NCBI GenBank assembly: GCA_937892735.1
Contig: CALBGL010000080.1
Location: forward strand, 1 to 64,000
Direction of reading: 5' to 3'
Origin: an uncultured Clostridia bacterium
Lineage (GTDB): Bacteria; Bacillota; Clostridia; Lachnospirales; Bianqueaceae
DNA: 64,000 nucleotides
Every line of letters begins with the position of its first letter. Position 1 is the first letter of the stretch. The translations under genes were made by a program, and so were the position numbers. The notes below the pieces were generated by a model. That model saw nothing but the letters and a program-made list of their open reading frames with translations, made no database searches and was not told the DNA's origin. Below, one piece after another: positions 1-7,970 of this stretch.

Positions 1-89
1 CCGCATGGTTGAATGATCTGGCATCTATGAAGGGAATCAACTTTTCAAAAATACTTCAGGAAGCCTTAATTCAGAAAGTCCAATCATAA
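1..89 (+). CDS. HicB-like antitoxin, C-terminal end only
   Basis: The last 28 codons of a gene that begins before the window. The peptide contains the run GINFSKILQEALIQKV, which resembles the C-terminal ribbon-helix-helix tail of HicB-family antitoxins (usual pattern NFSqvLqeAL). HicB proteins neutralise the HicA mRNA interferase and repress their own operon. The toxin partner and the rest of the gene are outside the window, so the call rests on this short motif. A terminator hairpin follows the stop codon directly. The neighbouring sequence is gene debris, which fits an accessory module. Confidence 0.5.
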   Translation, partial: AWLNDLASMKGINFSKILQEALIQKVQS

Positions 90-94
90 GAAAA

Positions 95-123
95 GCCTCT
101 CCCGTCCTGGGAGAGGCCTTCTT
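95..123 (+). terminator. Rho-independent terminator after the HicB-like gene
   Basis: A perfect 9-bp GC-rich stem (95-103 with 109-117) closes a 5-nt loop and is followed by a short T-rich stretch. It begins six bases after the stop codon of the partial gene. A second hairpin with the same 8-bp stem core sits at 358-381 inside the neighbouring pseudogene. Confidence 0.7.
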
Positions 124-244
124 GTGCTGGAGAGCTTGCCGCCTCTCCGGTTTACACGCCGTTTGCAGCCGGCATAATCACGTTCGTTTGTGTTTGGTTT
201 TATGCGGATATTGCTGTTTTCAACATATTTTGAAAGATGCGCTT

Positions 245-811
245 TCAACTCCTTACAAAATAGCGCCTTTTGCACTTTGAATTATACAGGTTAAGGCGGC
301 TAGGCGTGGTTCCGTATTTCTGGGCAAGCTCCTTCATCGCCATTCTTTCTGTGGTATCCTCTCCCAGGTTTTCGGGAGAGGGGACAAGAGCGAAATAACA
401 TTCCTGCGTGAGATCCTCGAAGTCATACCGCATAATCTGCGCCCTCCGTAGATAGCGCCCTGCGATCTTTCTTATAATGCCCTGGTTCTGGTTCCAGAGG
501 ATCTCTATATACTCCCGTTTGCCGTCTTTTATCCGGGCCGCCAGCTTCCGGCATAGAGTGAAAAGACGTTCTTCATCCTTACTCATGCTCATATACTCCG
601 GAACGCTTATATCTCCGTCCATGTACCGCCTTACAAGAGCAAGAGTATTTTCAAAGCCAGGTCGATCTCGCACAAGGACAATTCGCCATTCTTCCGGTTG
701 AAATAGTCCGGCTGTCCCCGGCGCGTCTTCCTGAGTACACGTGTAAATGCGATGAGCCGAATCCAGGAGCTTATAGGGCTCCTTTGGGGCTGTTTTCCTC
801 AATTCATTCAA
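245..811 (-). pseudogene. Chimeric sigma-70 region-2 fragment
   Basis: An open frame of 188 codons with a TTG first codon. Its middle part, roughly residues 78-142, reads like the start of a small sigma-70 family factor: an N-terminal helix, then EILWNQNQGIIRKIA, then YDFEDLTQECYFAL, which matches the region 2 pattern (asp-leu-x-gln-glu). The sequence then breaks off. The following residues VPSPENLGED are encoded by a hairpin (358-381) with the same stem as the terminator at 95-117, and no promoter-recognition region 4 follows. The end looks like unrelated DNA joined in frame. The first 70 residues are not recognised. I read this as a decayed remnant of a phage or conjugative element regulator; an expressed short protein cannot be excluded. 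Confidence 0.45.
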
Positions 812-906
812 ATGCCCTGAACAAATCCACTGTCAGCAGCTTGGCTATACTGGGAGAAATCAGCATCGCCGGTACGATGATAAAGGTGGATGGATTGACG
901 GATTAA
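811..906 (+). pseudogene. BrxL / Lon-like protease remnant
   Basis: Thirty-one codons on the plus strand, up to a stop at 904-906, contain SSLAILGEISIAGTMIKV. This closely resembles the conserved stretch in the C-terminal Lon-like protease domain of BrxL (BREX type I) proteins, where AVLGEISIGGT is followed by KVEEL. The similarity starts near 811, next to the end of the sigma-like fragment, and is lost after IKVDG. Nothing upstream in frame belongs to the family and no other BREX gene is in the window. It looks like a scrap left by loss of a defence island. The identification rests on memory of the family motif. Confidence 0.45.
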
Positions 907-908
907 AA

Positions 909-953
909 AGAAACGCTCATGAAAACGAATTTTCGCTTTTCGTGGGCGTTTCT
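909..953. terminator. Bidirectional terminator hairpin
   Basis: A 17-bp stem (909-925 with 937-953, two G-U pairs) with A-rich and T-rich flanks, placed just 3' of the araC-type gene on the minus strand and just after the BrxL remnant on the plus strand. It would stop transcription from either side. Confidence 0.65.
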
Positions 954-981
954 TCTAAAGTAGGCTTCCTGCGCGACTATT

Positions 982-1842
982 TTACGGTGCCTTGTCGCTG
1001 CCAGCCATTTCATGGGCTTGGGATTTGAATGTGGAGGGAGAATAACCGAATTTTTTCTTGAATAGTTTGCTGAAATAATAAGGATCATCATATCCCACGC
1101 GTTTGGCGACGGCCTGTATGGAAAAATGCCCTTCGCTTAGAATCTCACGGGCTTTTTCCATGCGCAGATTGATCAGGTAATTGATCGGAGTATCTCCGGT
1201 AATCTCTTTATAAATTTTTGTAATATAGGTGGTGCTGAGATAGGTGGATTTGGCAATTTCTTCAATAGAGATCTTTTTCATGTAATTCTCATGAAAATAA
1301 TTGGTGATCGTCTGCGCGATAGTGGTTTTGTCATAGGTCTCCAGATGGAAATAGTCGGAAAGATTGTTAGTTGCCTGAGGAGAGAGCTCTTTGAGAAGAA
1401 TCACCAGGAATTGGAGAGAGAGTTCCTTCGCCATCAGGGCCCATAGCGTTTCTTTTTTTTCCTGCACTCTTATGATGTTATGATAACAATTATATAATTC
1501 ATGTATATACTTGCGAATAGAAACAATCGTGTTATTGACCGGGATGAAGTTCTTTGGATATCCTTTAATGTATAACTCATCGATTCCCAGATAGAAAATG
1601 ACGCAATCCGCCCCTTCGATGGGAATGGAATGGTGAGAAACGCTGGGATTGATGATCACAACATCGTCTTTTTTTACCAGATATTCCTTCCCGTCCACTT
1701 CGAACATGCAATGACCGGAAACGACATAATGCGTGCTTAGAAAATCATGACTATGACTGATCGGGCGTGGTTTCACGTGAGATTTATATTGGAAAAGTAT
1801 TTTAGGATTAAAATCCTCTGCGCTGATTTGAAAGGGATGCAT
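982..1842 (-). CDS. AraC-family transcriptional regulator
   Basis: A 286-residue protein with an N-terminal cupin-like sensing domain (about residues 10-150, with HSHDFLSTHYVVSG and later NPSVSHHSIP) and a C-terminal double helix-turn-helix (about 185-280). The second helix-turn-helix ends in the family signature VGYDDPYYFSKLFKKKFGYSP. A good ribosome binding site (AGAGGAGG) stands 8 bases before the ATG. The gene is divergent from the two-gene ABC exporter at 2100-5626, with a 257-bp shared promoter region, so control of that exporter is a reasonable inference. The inducer is unknown; cupin-type AraC proteins often respond to sugars. The family is certain and the target is not. Confidence 0.93.
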   Translation of the reverse strand: MHPFQISAEDFNPKILFQYKSHVKPRPISHSHDFLSTHYVVSGHCMFEVDGKEYLVKKDDVVIINPSVSHHSIPIEGADCVIFYLGIDELYIKGYPKNFIPVNNTIVSIRKYIHELYNCYHNIIRVQEKKETLWALMAKELSLQFLVILLKELSPQATNNLSDYFHLETYDKTTIAQTITNYFHENYMKKISIEEIAKSTYLSTTYITKIYKEITGDTPINYLINLRMEKAREILSEGHFSIQAVAKRVGYDDPYYFSKLFKKKFGYSPSTFKSQAHEMAGSDKAP

Positions 1843-1883
1843 AAAGATCCTCCTCTGTCGGTATAGATTCTGTAGATATTTTC

Positions 1884-1912
1884 ATTATAGCGGATAACTT
1901 AGAAAAAATCCA
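1884..1912 (-). promoter_or_regulatory. Promoter for the AraC-family gene
   Basis: On the minus strand a perfect TATAAT (-10, 1884-1889) is preceded at 17 bp by a weak -35 (TGGATT, 3 of 6). It lies 42 bp before the start codon. Confidence 0.45.
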
Positions 1913-2036
1913 GCAAAAAGATGGAGAAATTCAAAAAACACAAAAACGGAAGAAGAAGTCAAAAAAGAGCAAAAATAGATCGGTTGCCTGTTGAAAAAAG
2001 GTTAAGATTAGTACAGGTTTATATTCGAAAAAACCA

Positions 2037-2064
2037 TTCCATAACGGCTTGTCTTATGTATAAT
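2037..2064 (+). promoter_or_regulatory. Probable promoter of the ABC exporter operon
   Basis: A perfect TATAAT at 2059-2064 is 35 bp before the start codon of the first exporter gene. The -35 region is poor (TTCCAT), which fits a promoter that needs an activator such as the divergent AraC-type protein. The rest of the 257-bp intergenic region is A-rich, with no clear direct repeats that I can call as operators. Confidence 0.45.
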
Positions 2065-2099
2065 AGGCGGTGAAAAACACCCGGAAAGGTGGGAGAACG

Positions 2100-3851
2100 A
2101 TGAAGGAAGCACTACAATATGTCTGGTCTTATATCCGCCGATACGCATGGGCCTTTGCAGCGGCGTTGATTCTGACCATAGCGGTAGCCGGTCTTTCCAT
2201 GGTTTCACCGTATGCCACAGGAAAGATCGTAGGCGAGGTCATTGGTCAGGGGCTGACGGAGAGATTGATGCCCTATTTATGGTTGATGATGGGAGCGGCC
2301 CTTTTGATCGCTGTATTGCGGTACGTCTACTTGTGGATTTTTGAGGATATTTCTCAAAAAGTCATCTGTCAGATTCGAGACGATATCTACCGCAGGATTC
2401 AACGTATGGATTTTCGGTTTTTTGATAAAAACCGAGTGGGAGACCTGATGTCCCGTCTGACAGGGGATATCGAGGCGATACGGGTTTTTGTAGCCTTCGT
2501 GGTGTATCAGCTGGTGATCAATCTATGTACGTTTGTATTTGCACTGGTGATGATGTTTCGGATCAACGTGGTATTCACGCTCATTCTTCTGATCGTGGCG
2601 CCGTTTATTTTCGTGCTGGCGATTCAGATGGCCAGCCATATTCGCGGCGCGCATGTGGAGGTACGGGAGGAGTACTCCCGGCTCAATTCCATGGTGCAGG
2701 AAAATATCAGCGGAAATCGCGTGGTGAAGGCATTTGCCAAGGAAGACTATGAGATTGAAAAGTTTGATCAGAGAAACGAGGCCTATAAAGAGGCGAATCT
2801 GGCAGCTGCGCGGATGCAGGCCCGGTATATCCCGATCATGGATGCGTTGGCGGTGAGTCTTTCTTTTATTATGATTGCCGTAGGCGGTGGCATGTGTCTA
2901 AGTGGGAGTATGTCCATTGAGGATCTAGTCATGATCAATGGGTATCTGTGGGCTGTCAATAATCCGCTGCGGCAGTTCGGATGGCTTTTGAATGATTTGA
3001 TGAGATTCGTGGCTGCCTATGATAAGATGAAGACCGTGGCGTTTGTGGAACCCACGATCAGGAATTCAGAAAGACCGCGAGAGGTGCCGGTGAGCGGCGC
3101 GATAGAGTTTCGCGATGTGTCGTTCCGCTATGATAAGGAAATGATCCTGAAAAACATTTCCTTTAAAGCAGAGCCAGGACAGACGGTGGCAGTCATGGGG
3201 GCCACAGGCACTGGAAAATCCACGATGATGAACTTGATCATGCGCTTTTATGATGTAAGTTCTGGCGGCGTCTACATCGACAACATCAATGTGAAGAATC
3301 TGGACAAATATAAGCTTCGCAAAAAGATCGCGATGACGATGCAGGATGTGTTTCTGTTTTCGGATACGATCGAGGGAAATATTGCATACGGAAACCCCAA
3401 GGCGCCTATGGATGAGGTAGAACAAGCTGCGGAATTGGCCGGAGCTACGGAGTTTATCACGCAGTTTCCGGAAGGGTTTGATACGATTGTTGGAGAAAGA
3501 GGCGTAGGACTTTCCGGAGGACAGAAGCAGCGTCTGGCGTTGGCGCGCGCTCTTCTGGTGCATCCCAATATCCTGATTCTGGATGATACGACTTCGGCGC
3601 TGGACATGGAGACGGAGTTCCGGGTCTTTGACGGATTGAAGAAACAGCAGAGCCATCAGACTCGTTTTATTATTGCGCACCGTATCTCTTCCGTGAAAGA
3701 TGCGGATCAGATTCTCGTACTCGATCATGGAGAGATCGTAGAACGCGGTACACACAGCGAGCTGCTGGCTTTAAAGGGGCATTACTACGAGATCTACTGT
3801 CAGCAGATGGGCATTGTCATGGAAGGTATGGGAGAAGGAGGTGAGGAATAA
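2100..3851 (+). CDS. ABC exporter half-transporter, degenerate-site subunit
   Basis: A 583-residue fused membrane and ATPase protein: about six transmembrane helices (residues 1-310), then a nucleotide-binding domain with Walker A GATGTGKST, signature LSGGQKQR and Walker B ILILDDTTSALD. The residue after the Walker B aspartate is Asp instead of the catalytic Glu. This is typical of one partner in heterodimeric exporters such as BmrCD/YheIH or LmrCD, in which one ATP site is inactive. The ATG at 2100 is chosen because GGTGGGAG precedes it; an in-frame start at 2070 has no such site. The stop codon overlaps the start of the second subunit. Likely role: export of drugs, lipids or peptides; the substrate is unknown. 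Confidence 0.93.
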   Translation: MKEALQYVWSYIRRYAWAFAAALILTIAVAGLSMVSPYATGKIVGEVIGQGLTERLMPYLWLMMGAALLIAVLRYVYLWIFEDISQKVICQIRDDIYRRIQRMDFRFFDKNRVGDLMSRLTGDIEAIRVFVAFVVYQLVINLCTFVFALVMMFRINVVFTLILLIVAPFIFVLAIQMASHIRGAHVEVREEYSRLNSMVQENISGNRVVKAFAKEDYEIEKFDQRNEAYKEANLAAARMQARYIPIMDALAVSLSFIMIAVGGGMCLSGSMSIEDLVMINGYLWAVNNPLRQFGWLLNDLMRFVAAYDKMKTVAFVEPTIRNSERPREVPVSGAIEFRDVSFRYDKEMILKNISFKAEPGQTVAVMGATGTGKSTMMNLIMRFYDVSSGGVYIDNINVKNLDKYKLRKKIAMTMQDVFLFSDTIEGNIAYGNPKAPMDEVEQAAELAGATEFITQFPEGFDTIVGERGVGLSGGQKQRLALARALLVHPNILILDDTTSALDMETEFRVFDGLKKQQSHQTRFIIAHRISSVKDADQILVLDHGEIVERGTHSELLALKGHYYEIYCQQMGIVMEGMGEGGEE

Positions 3852-5626
3852 TGGCGCGGAATGTATATAATGTGGATGAGACGCTGCGGCAGGAGTTCAA
3901 TTTTAAACATCTGAAGCGGTTATTCGGCTACTTGAAACCTCATCGAAAACAGTTGATTTTTGCACTGTTTCTAATGTTGTTAGCCAGTGCTGCCAACATC
4001 ATCATTCCTCTTCTGGTCAAGGAGACGATTGACAGGGTGATTCCGGAGAGGGATGTGCAGAAATTGGTGATTCTTTGCGCCATCTTTGCCGTCCTCATCC
4101 TTGTCAGTGCCATCTGTTTGAAGAAACGAATCAAGGTTGTCAATGAGCTGGGACAGACGATCATTCTGACGATGCGCAAGGACTTGTTTGTGCATCTGCA
4201 GAAGCTGCCGTTTTCCTTCTACGATGACCGTCCCCATGGAAAGATCATCGTACGGGTGGTCAACTATGTCAACTCGGTGAGCGATCTGCTTTCCGGAAGT
4301 CTGGTCAATGTACTGGCCGAAGGATTCAGTCTGATCATTGTGCTTTTCATCATGTTTTTCATGGATCCGGTGCTGACGCTTGTGTGCCTGGTAGCGATGC
4401 CGATTATGATCTTTGTGGTATTTCGTTTAAAAACATGGAACCGCGTGGCCTGGCAGCGAGTGAGCAACAAGTCCTCCAATCTGAATGCTTATGTACATGA
4501 GAGTTTGGCGGGTATGAAGGTGACGCAGTCTTTTGTGCGGGAAGACTATAACGCCCAGATTTTGGATGATGTACAGGACGATTATCGAAAAACCTGGATG
4601 CGGGCGATCCGCCTGAATAACTTGGTAACACCTTCGATTGAAATCATCTCCACGCTGGCAAATGGCGCGGTGATTCTGGTGGGAATCGCATTGCTGGAAC
4701 ATTCCGTAACAGCAGGTACATTGATTGCATTCCTGGGATTTACGGGACGGTTATGGTCTCCGGTCATCAACCTGAGTAATTTCTATAACCAGGTGATTAC
4801 GAATATGGCGTATCTGGAGCGAATCTTCGAGACGATTGATGAAGATCCTAGGATTCAGGATGCGCCGGATGCGGTCGATCTTCCGCCCATAGAGGGAGAA
4901 GTGGAATTCGATCATGTCACGTTTGAGTATGAACCGGGAATGCCGATCCTGGAGGATCTGAGTTTTCGTGTGGATCCGGGCCAGAGTATTGCGCTGGTAG
5001 GTCCCACGGGGGCTGGTAAAACGACAGTGATCAACCTGATCAGCCGTTTCTACGATATCCAGAAGGGACAGATTCGAGTCGATGGGTATGATATCGCAAA
5101 GGTGACATTGCAGTCTCTCCGAAAACAGATGGGCGTGATGCTGCAGGACAGTTTCATTTTCTCCGGCACCATCATGGATAATATCCGATATGGAAAGCTG
5201 GATGCGACCGATGAGGAGGTCATTGAGGCCGCGAAGACCGTATGCGCGCACGAGTTTATTATGGAGATGGAGCGGGGATACCAGACGCAGGTGAATGAAC
5301 GGGGCAGCCGATTGTCCGTGGGACAGCGGCAGCTGATTTCCTTTGCCAGAGCGCTTCTGGCTAACCCTAAAATCCTGATTCTGGATGAGGCGACTTCCAG
5401 TATTGATACCCGGACGGAGCAGGCATTACAGAAGGGACTGGAGAATCTGCTGAAGGGACGGACTTCCTTTGTGATAGCCCACCGTCTTTCTACGATTCGC
5501 AAGTCAGATCGCATCATGGTGATCAATCATAGGAATATCGAGGAAGCGGGTACGCATGAGGAGCTCATGGCGAAGAAGGGACATTATTATACCCTGTATA
5601 CCACACAGACTCGCTTTATTTCGTAA
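3851..5626 (+). CDS. ABC exporter half-transporter, catalytic subunit
   Basis: A 591-residue protein, again six membrane helices plus an ATPase domain, with Walker [10 protein letters not shown], signature LSVGQRQL and an intact Walker [13 protein letters not shown]. It carries the catalytic Glu missing in its upstream partner, so the two should form a heterodimeric exporter with one working ATP site. The ATG overlaps the TAA of the first gene (TAATG), a sign of translational coupling. The signature has Val in place of the second Gly (LSVGQ), a common variation. ispF follows 19 bp later without an obvious terminator, so read-through is possible. The substrate is unknown. Confidence 0.93.
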   Translation: MARNVYNVDETLRQEFNFKHLKRLFGYLKPHRKQLIFALFLMLLASAANIIIPLLVKETIDRVIPERDVQKLVILCAIFAVLILVSAICLKKRIKVVNELGQTIILTMRKDLFVHLQKLPFSFYDDRPHGKIIVRVVNYVNSVSDLLSGSLVNVLAEGFSLIIVLFIMFFMDPVLTLVCLVAMPIMIFVVFRLKTWNRVAWQRVSNKSSNLNAYVHESLAGMKVTQSFVREDYNAQILDDVQDDYRKTWMRAIRLNNLVTPSIEIISTLANGAVILVGIALLEHSVTAGTLIAFLGFTGRLWSPVINLSNFYNQVITNMAYLERIFETIDEDPRIQDAPDAVDLPPIEGEVEFDHVTFEYEPGMPILEDLSFRVDPGQSIALVGPTGAGKTTVINLISRFYDIQKGQIRVDGYDIAKVTLQSLRKQMGVMLQDSFIFSGTIMDNIRYGKLDATDEEVIEAAKTVCAHEFIMEMERGYQTQVNERGSRLSVGQRQLISFARALLANPKILILDEATSSIDTRTEQALQKGLENLLKGRTSFVIAHRLSTIRKSDRIMVINHRNIEEAGTHEELMAKKGHYYTLYTTQTRFIS

Positions 5627-5645
5627 CGAGAAAGGCAGAGAAAAG

Positions 5646-6122
5646 ATGAGAATTGGAATTGGATACGATGTACATCGACTGGTGCCGGATCGGAAGCTCA
5701 TTATCGGAGGTGTGGAGATTCCCCACACTTTGGGACTCCTAGGACACTCCGATGCAGATGTCCTCACCCATGCCCTGATGGACGCTCTTCTGGGCGCCAT
5801 CGGGCAGGGGGATATTGGACAGTGGTTTCCAGACCGGGATCCTAGGTACGCGGGGATTGACAGCCTGATTTTGTTAGAGCAGGTCATGAAAAAAGTGATG
5901 GAGGCAGGGTACCAGATTGGCAACGTAGATGGCGTTGTGATTGCGCAGCGTCCGAAGCTGGGCGGATATTTCCCCGAGATGCGTTCTGCGTTGGCACGGG
6001 TCATGGGATGCGAGCACGAAAGAATCAATCTGAAGGCGACGACCGAGGAAAAACTTGGTTTCACGGGCCGGGAAGAGGGGATCGCGGCCGAGGTAGTCTG
6101 TCTGCTGGAAGAAGCGCGTTAA
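5646..6122 (+). CDS. ispF: 2-C-methyl-D-erythritol 2,4-cyclodiphosphate synthase
   Basis: A 158-residue cytoplasmic enzyme of the non-mevalonate (MEP) isoprenoid pathway. It converts CDP-methylerythritol 2-phosphate to the cyclic diphosphate, releasing CMP. The family features are present: GYDVHRL at the N-terminus with the metal-binding Asp and His, [19 protein letters not shown], and the C-terminal [18 protein letters not shown]. The length is normal (about 158). It lies 19 bp behind the exporter genes and is convergent with yifB, sharing the four bases TTAA so that each stop codon lies within the other. Two more MEP-pathway genes, dxr and ispG, lie 18-21 kb further on. Confidence 0.97.
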   Translation: MRIGIGYDVHRLVPDRKLIIGGVEIPHTLGLLGHSDADVLTHALMDALLGAIGQGDIGQWFPDRDPRYAGIDSLILLEQVMKKVMEAGYQIGNVDGVVIAQRPKLGGYFPEMRSALARVMGCEHERINLKATTEEKLGFTGREEGIAAEVVCLLEEAR

Positions 6123-7636
6123 GCCGAGGGCATGCTCTGAAGGTCGGGACATCGCAGCTGTATAGCTTCCTGCAGATGGGGTAGGCCAATTGTCGAGTGT
6201 CCTGATAGATCGGCCAGTGTACGCGCGATTTTGAGGATTCGGTGCATTCCCCGTATGCTCATTCTATAGTGCTGATAGGCGGATTTCAGCAGAGATTCCC
6301 CATCGGAAGACAGAAAGCAGAACTGGGGGAGGTCCGCGGGTGAGATATGGGCGTTATACCGATAGGGGAGATCTTTGTAACGTTTCACTTGTATGGCGCG
6401 GGCCTGAAGGACCGAGTGACGAAGCGTATCGGCTGCACCGGAGGGAAGAGGCGTTAAGTCTTCGTAATCCGGATTCCCCAGCAGGACGCCCAGATCCAAA
6501 CGATCGAGAAGAGGGCCGGAGAGGTGGCCCAGATAACGATGGATCTGGGCGTCACTGCATTGGCAGCGGGAGCGATCCGGATAATAGCCGCAGGGACAAG
6601 GATTCATGCTGGCGATGAGGAGAAAATCTGCGGGCAGAGTCAGGCTGGCATGGGAACGCCGGATCCGTATCACGTGTTCTTCTAATGGCTGCCGTAGGAC
6701 TTCCAATACGGGGCGGGAAAATTCAGGCAGTTCGTCCAGAAATAGAACGCCGTGGTGAGCCAATGTGATCTCTCCCGGATGGATGGGCTGACCACCTCCG
6801 GCGAGACCGCGGATGGAGATGGTGTGATGGGGAGCCCGGAAGGGGCGCTCTCTGGGAAGTGGAAGTCCCAGACTGCTGTAGATAGCCCCTGTTTCCAGAA
6901 ATTCTTCCTGTGTCAAAGGCGGAAGCAGAGCGCAGAGGGACTGTGCCGCCATGGTCTTGCCGGTGCCGGGAGGGCCCCAGAGCAGAATGGGATGCATGCC
7001 AGCGGCGGAAACGGAGAGTGCGCGCAAAGTAAGAGGCTGCCCCATGAAGGTTCGCAGAGGACTAGGATCTCCAAAGGCGAGTTGGGGGAGATGATGAGGC
7101 GTGGGATCAAGAGAGCAGAAGCCGCGAAGATAGTGAGTGGCTTCTGCTAATGTATGAATACCAATGACTTCTAAGCCGTCCAGGAAGGCGGCTTCTTCTG
7201 CGTTTTCGGAAGGAAGAAGGAGACGGCGGAATCCCAAGTTCCTGGCGCAATACGCCATGGCTAATGCGCCGGGAACTGGACGTAGTTCGCCGTTTAGGGA
7301 AAGCTCACCGATCAGCATGGCATTCGACAGAATGCTGCCCTCTTCATGAGGAAGAAGCCCTTCCGCACACAGAATGCTGATGGCAATTGGAAAATCTAGA
7401 GCGGTGCCGGCTTTCTTCAGATGAGCCGGTGCCAGATTGACAGTGATGCGTTTGGCGGGAAAAGGAAGATTGCTGCTATGTAAGGCAGAACGAATCCGTT
7501 CCTTGGATTCACGAACAATGTTGTCCGGCAGTCCTACAATATAGAAGTTGGGCAGGCCGGAATATAGTGTGGTTTCGACGCGAATCGGCGCGCCGGAGGT
7601 ACCGATCAGGGTACAGCTTGGAATCGAACAAAACAT
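6119..7636 (-). CDS. YifB/ComM-family Mg-chelatase-like AAA ATPase
   Basis: A 505-residue protein of the YifB/ComM family. It has an N-terminal ChlI-like domain (residues 1-165), an AAA+ core with Walker [10 protein letters not shown] near residue 220, LFLDELPEF (Walker B), and a C-terminal part with [10 protein letters not shown] and [11 protein letters not shown]. In Gram-negative transformable bacteria ComM is a branch-migration helicase that helps integrate foreign DNA; the clostridial role is inferred. The ATG at 7636 follows AGAGGAGG with good spacing; an in-frame start 39 bases upstream lacks one. It is divergent from dprA, the other transformation-linked gene here, and both face the same regulatory region. 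Confidence 0.92.
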   Translation of the reverse strand: MFCSIPSCTLIGTSGAPIRVETTLYSGLPNFYIVGLPDNIVRESKERIRSALHSSNLPFPAKRITVNLAPAHLKKAGTALDFPIAISILCAEGLLPHEEGSILSNAMLIGELSLNGELRPVPGALAMAYCARNLGFRRLLLPSENAEEAAFLDGLEVIGIHTLAEATHYLRGFCSLDPTPHHLPQLAFGDPSPLRTFMGQPLTLRALSVSAAGMHPILLWGPPGTGKTMAAQSLCALLPPLTQEEFLETGAIYSSLGLPLPRERPFRAPHHTISIRGLAGGGQPIHPGEITLAHHGVLFLDELPEFSRPVLEVLRQPLEEHVIRIRRSHASLTLPADFLLIASMNPCPCGYYPDRSRCQCSDAQIHRYLGHLSGPLLDRLDLGVLLGNPDYEDLTPLPSGAADTLRHSVLQARAIQVKRYKDLPYRYNAHISPADLPQFCFLSSDGESLLKSAYQHYRMSIRGMHRILKIARTLADLSGHSTIGLPHLQEAIQLRCPDLQSMPSA

Positions 7637-7669
7637 GGGAAACCTCCTCTGAATATATAAGTGTAGGGT

Positions 7670-7688
7670 TCCCAACAGTCAGTTGGGA
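7670..7688. other. Inverted repeat in the yifB leader
   Basis: A perfect 7-bp dyad (7670-7676 with 7682-7688, 5-nt loop) lies 34 bp upstream of the yifB start codon, within its presumed untranslated leader. It could be an operator or an RNA hairpin; the sequence does not decide. Confidence 0.4.
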
Positions 7689-7707
7689 CTTCATCCTTTC
7701 ATGAAGC

Positions 7708-7725
7708 GTGTCGGAGTGCTGACAC
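7708..7725. promoter_or_regulatory. Repeated dyad, yifB side
   Basis: GTGTCGGAGTGCTGACAC: five-base inverted arms around 8 bases. An almost identical copy (two differences in 18) lies at 7927-7944 next to dprA. The two copies are 219 bp apart, one near each of the divergent genes. This suggests an operator for a shared regulator, but no known consensus is matched. Confidence 0.4.
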
Positions 7726-7761
7726 TTTATATTGTCGCTCTTTTTTTACGTTTGGCTGGAG

Positions 7762-7776
7762 AATTTTGAAAAAAGT
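7762..7776 (+). promoter_or_regulatory. codY box: Weak candidate CodY box
   Basis: AATTTTGAAAAAAGT has three mismatches to the CodY consensus AATTTTCWGAAAATT. Alone it would be unconvincing in this A+T-rich stretch; it is listed because two better boxes follow within 85 bp. Confidence 0.3.
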
Positions 7777-7817
7777 GTTTTTTTCGGAAAAAAGAAGAAA
7801 TGAGAGAAAAAGAACTG

Positions 7818-7832
7818 AATTTTCAGAAAAAG
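7818..7832 (+). promoter_or_regulatory. codY box: Candidate CodY box 1
   Basis: AATTTTCAGAAAAAG has two mismatches (the last two positions) to the 15-base CodY consensus AATTTTCWGAAAATT. It lies 42 bp upstream of the -35 of the dprA promoter. codY is the third gene of the downstream cluster, so this would be an autoregulatory site. Confidence 0.5.
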
Positions 7833-7846
7833 ACAGAAACAACTAC

Positions 7847-7861
7847 TATTTTCAGAATATT
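7847..7861 (+). promoter_or_regulatory. codY box: Candidate CodY box 2
   Basis: TATTTTCAGAATATT has two mismatches (positions 1 and 12) to the CodY consensus and keeps the TTTTCAGAA core. It starts 29 bp after box 1 and ends 12 bp before the dprA -35 element, a position suited to control of transcription. Confidence 0.5.
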
Positions 7862-7873
7862 TGCGTTTGGGTC

Positions 7874-7902
7874 TGTACAAGCGTAAAAAAAAACGGTATA
7901 AT
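7874..7902 (+). promoter_or_regulatory. Promoter of dprA-topA-codY
   Basis: TGTACA (4 of 6 to the -35 consensus), a 17-bp spacer and a perfect TATAAT at 7897-7902. The start codon of dprA is 68 bp downstream. This is the only good promoter before dprA, and no terminator separates dprA, topA and codY. Confidence 0.6.
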
Positions 7903-7926
7903 ATAGGGCACAGGTTTTTGCCTGCC

Positions 7927-7944
7927 GTGTCGGAGTGTTGACAG
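7927..7944. promoter_or_regulatory. Repeated dyad, dprA side
   Basis: GTGTCGGAGTGTTGACAG repeats the sequence at 7708-7725 with two changes and keeps the inner TGTC/GACA arms. It lies 25-42 bp downstream of the dprA -10 element, so in the transcript it would be in the 5' leader. It may act as an operator or as a small RNA hairpin. Confidence 0.4.
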
Positions 7945-7970
7945 ATTCTTACGATGCGGAGGTTAAAACG

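Noticed and set aside
7713..7721. CIRCE heat-shock element
   Set aside because: GAGTGCTGA matches a CIRCE half-site in 8 of 9 positions, but the opposite TTAGCACTC half at 9-bp spacing is missing.
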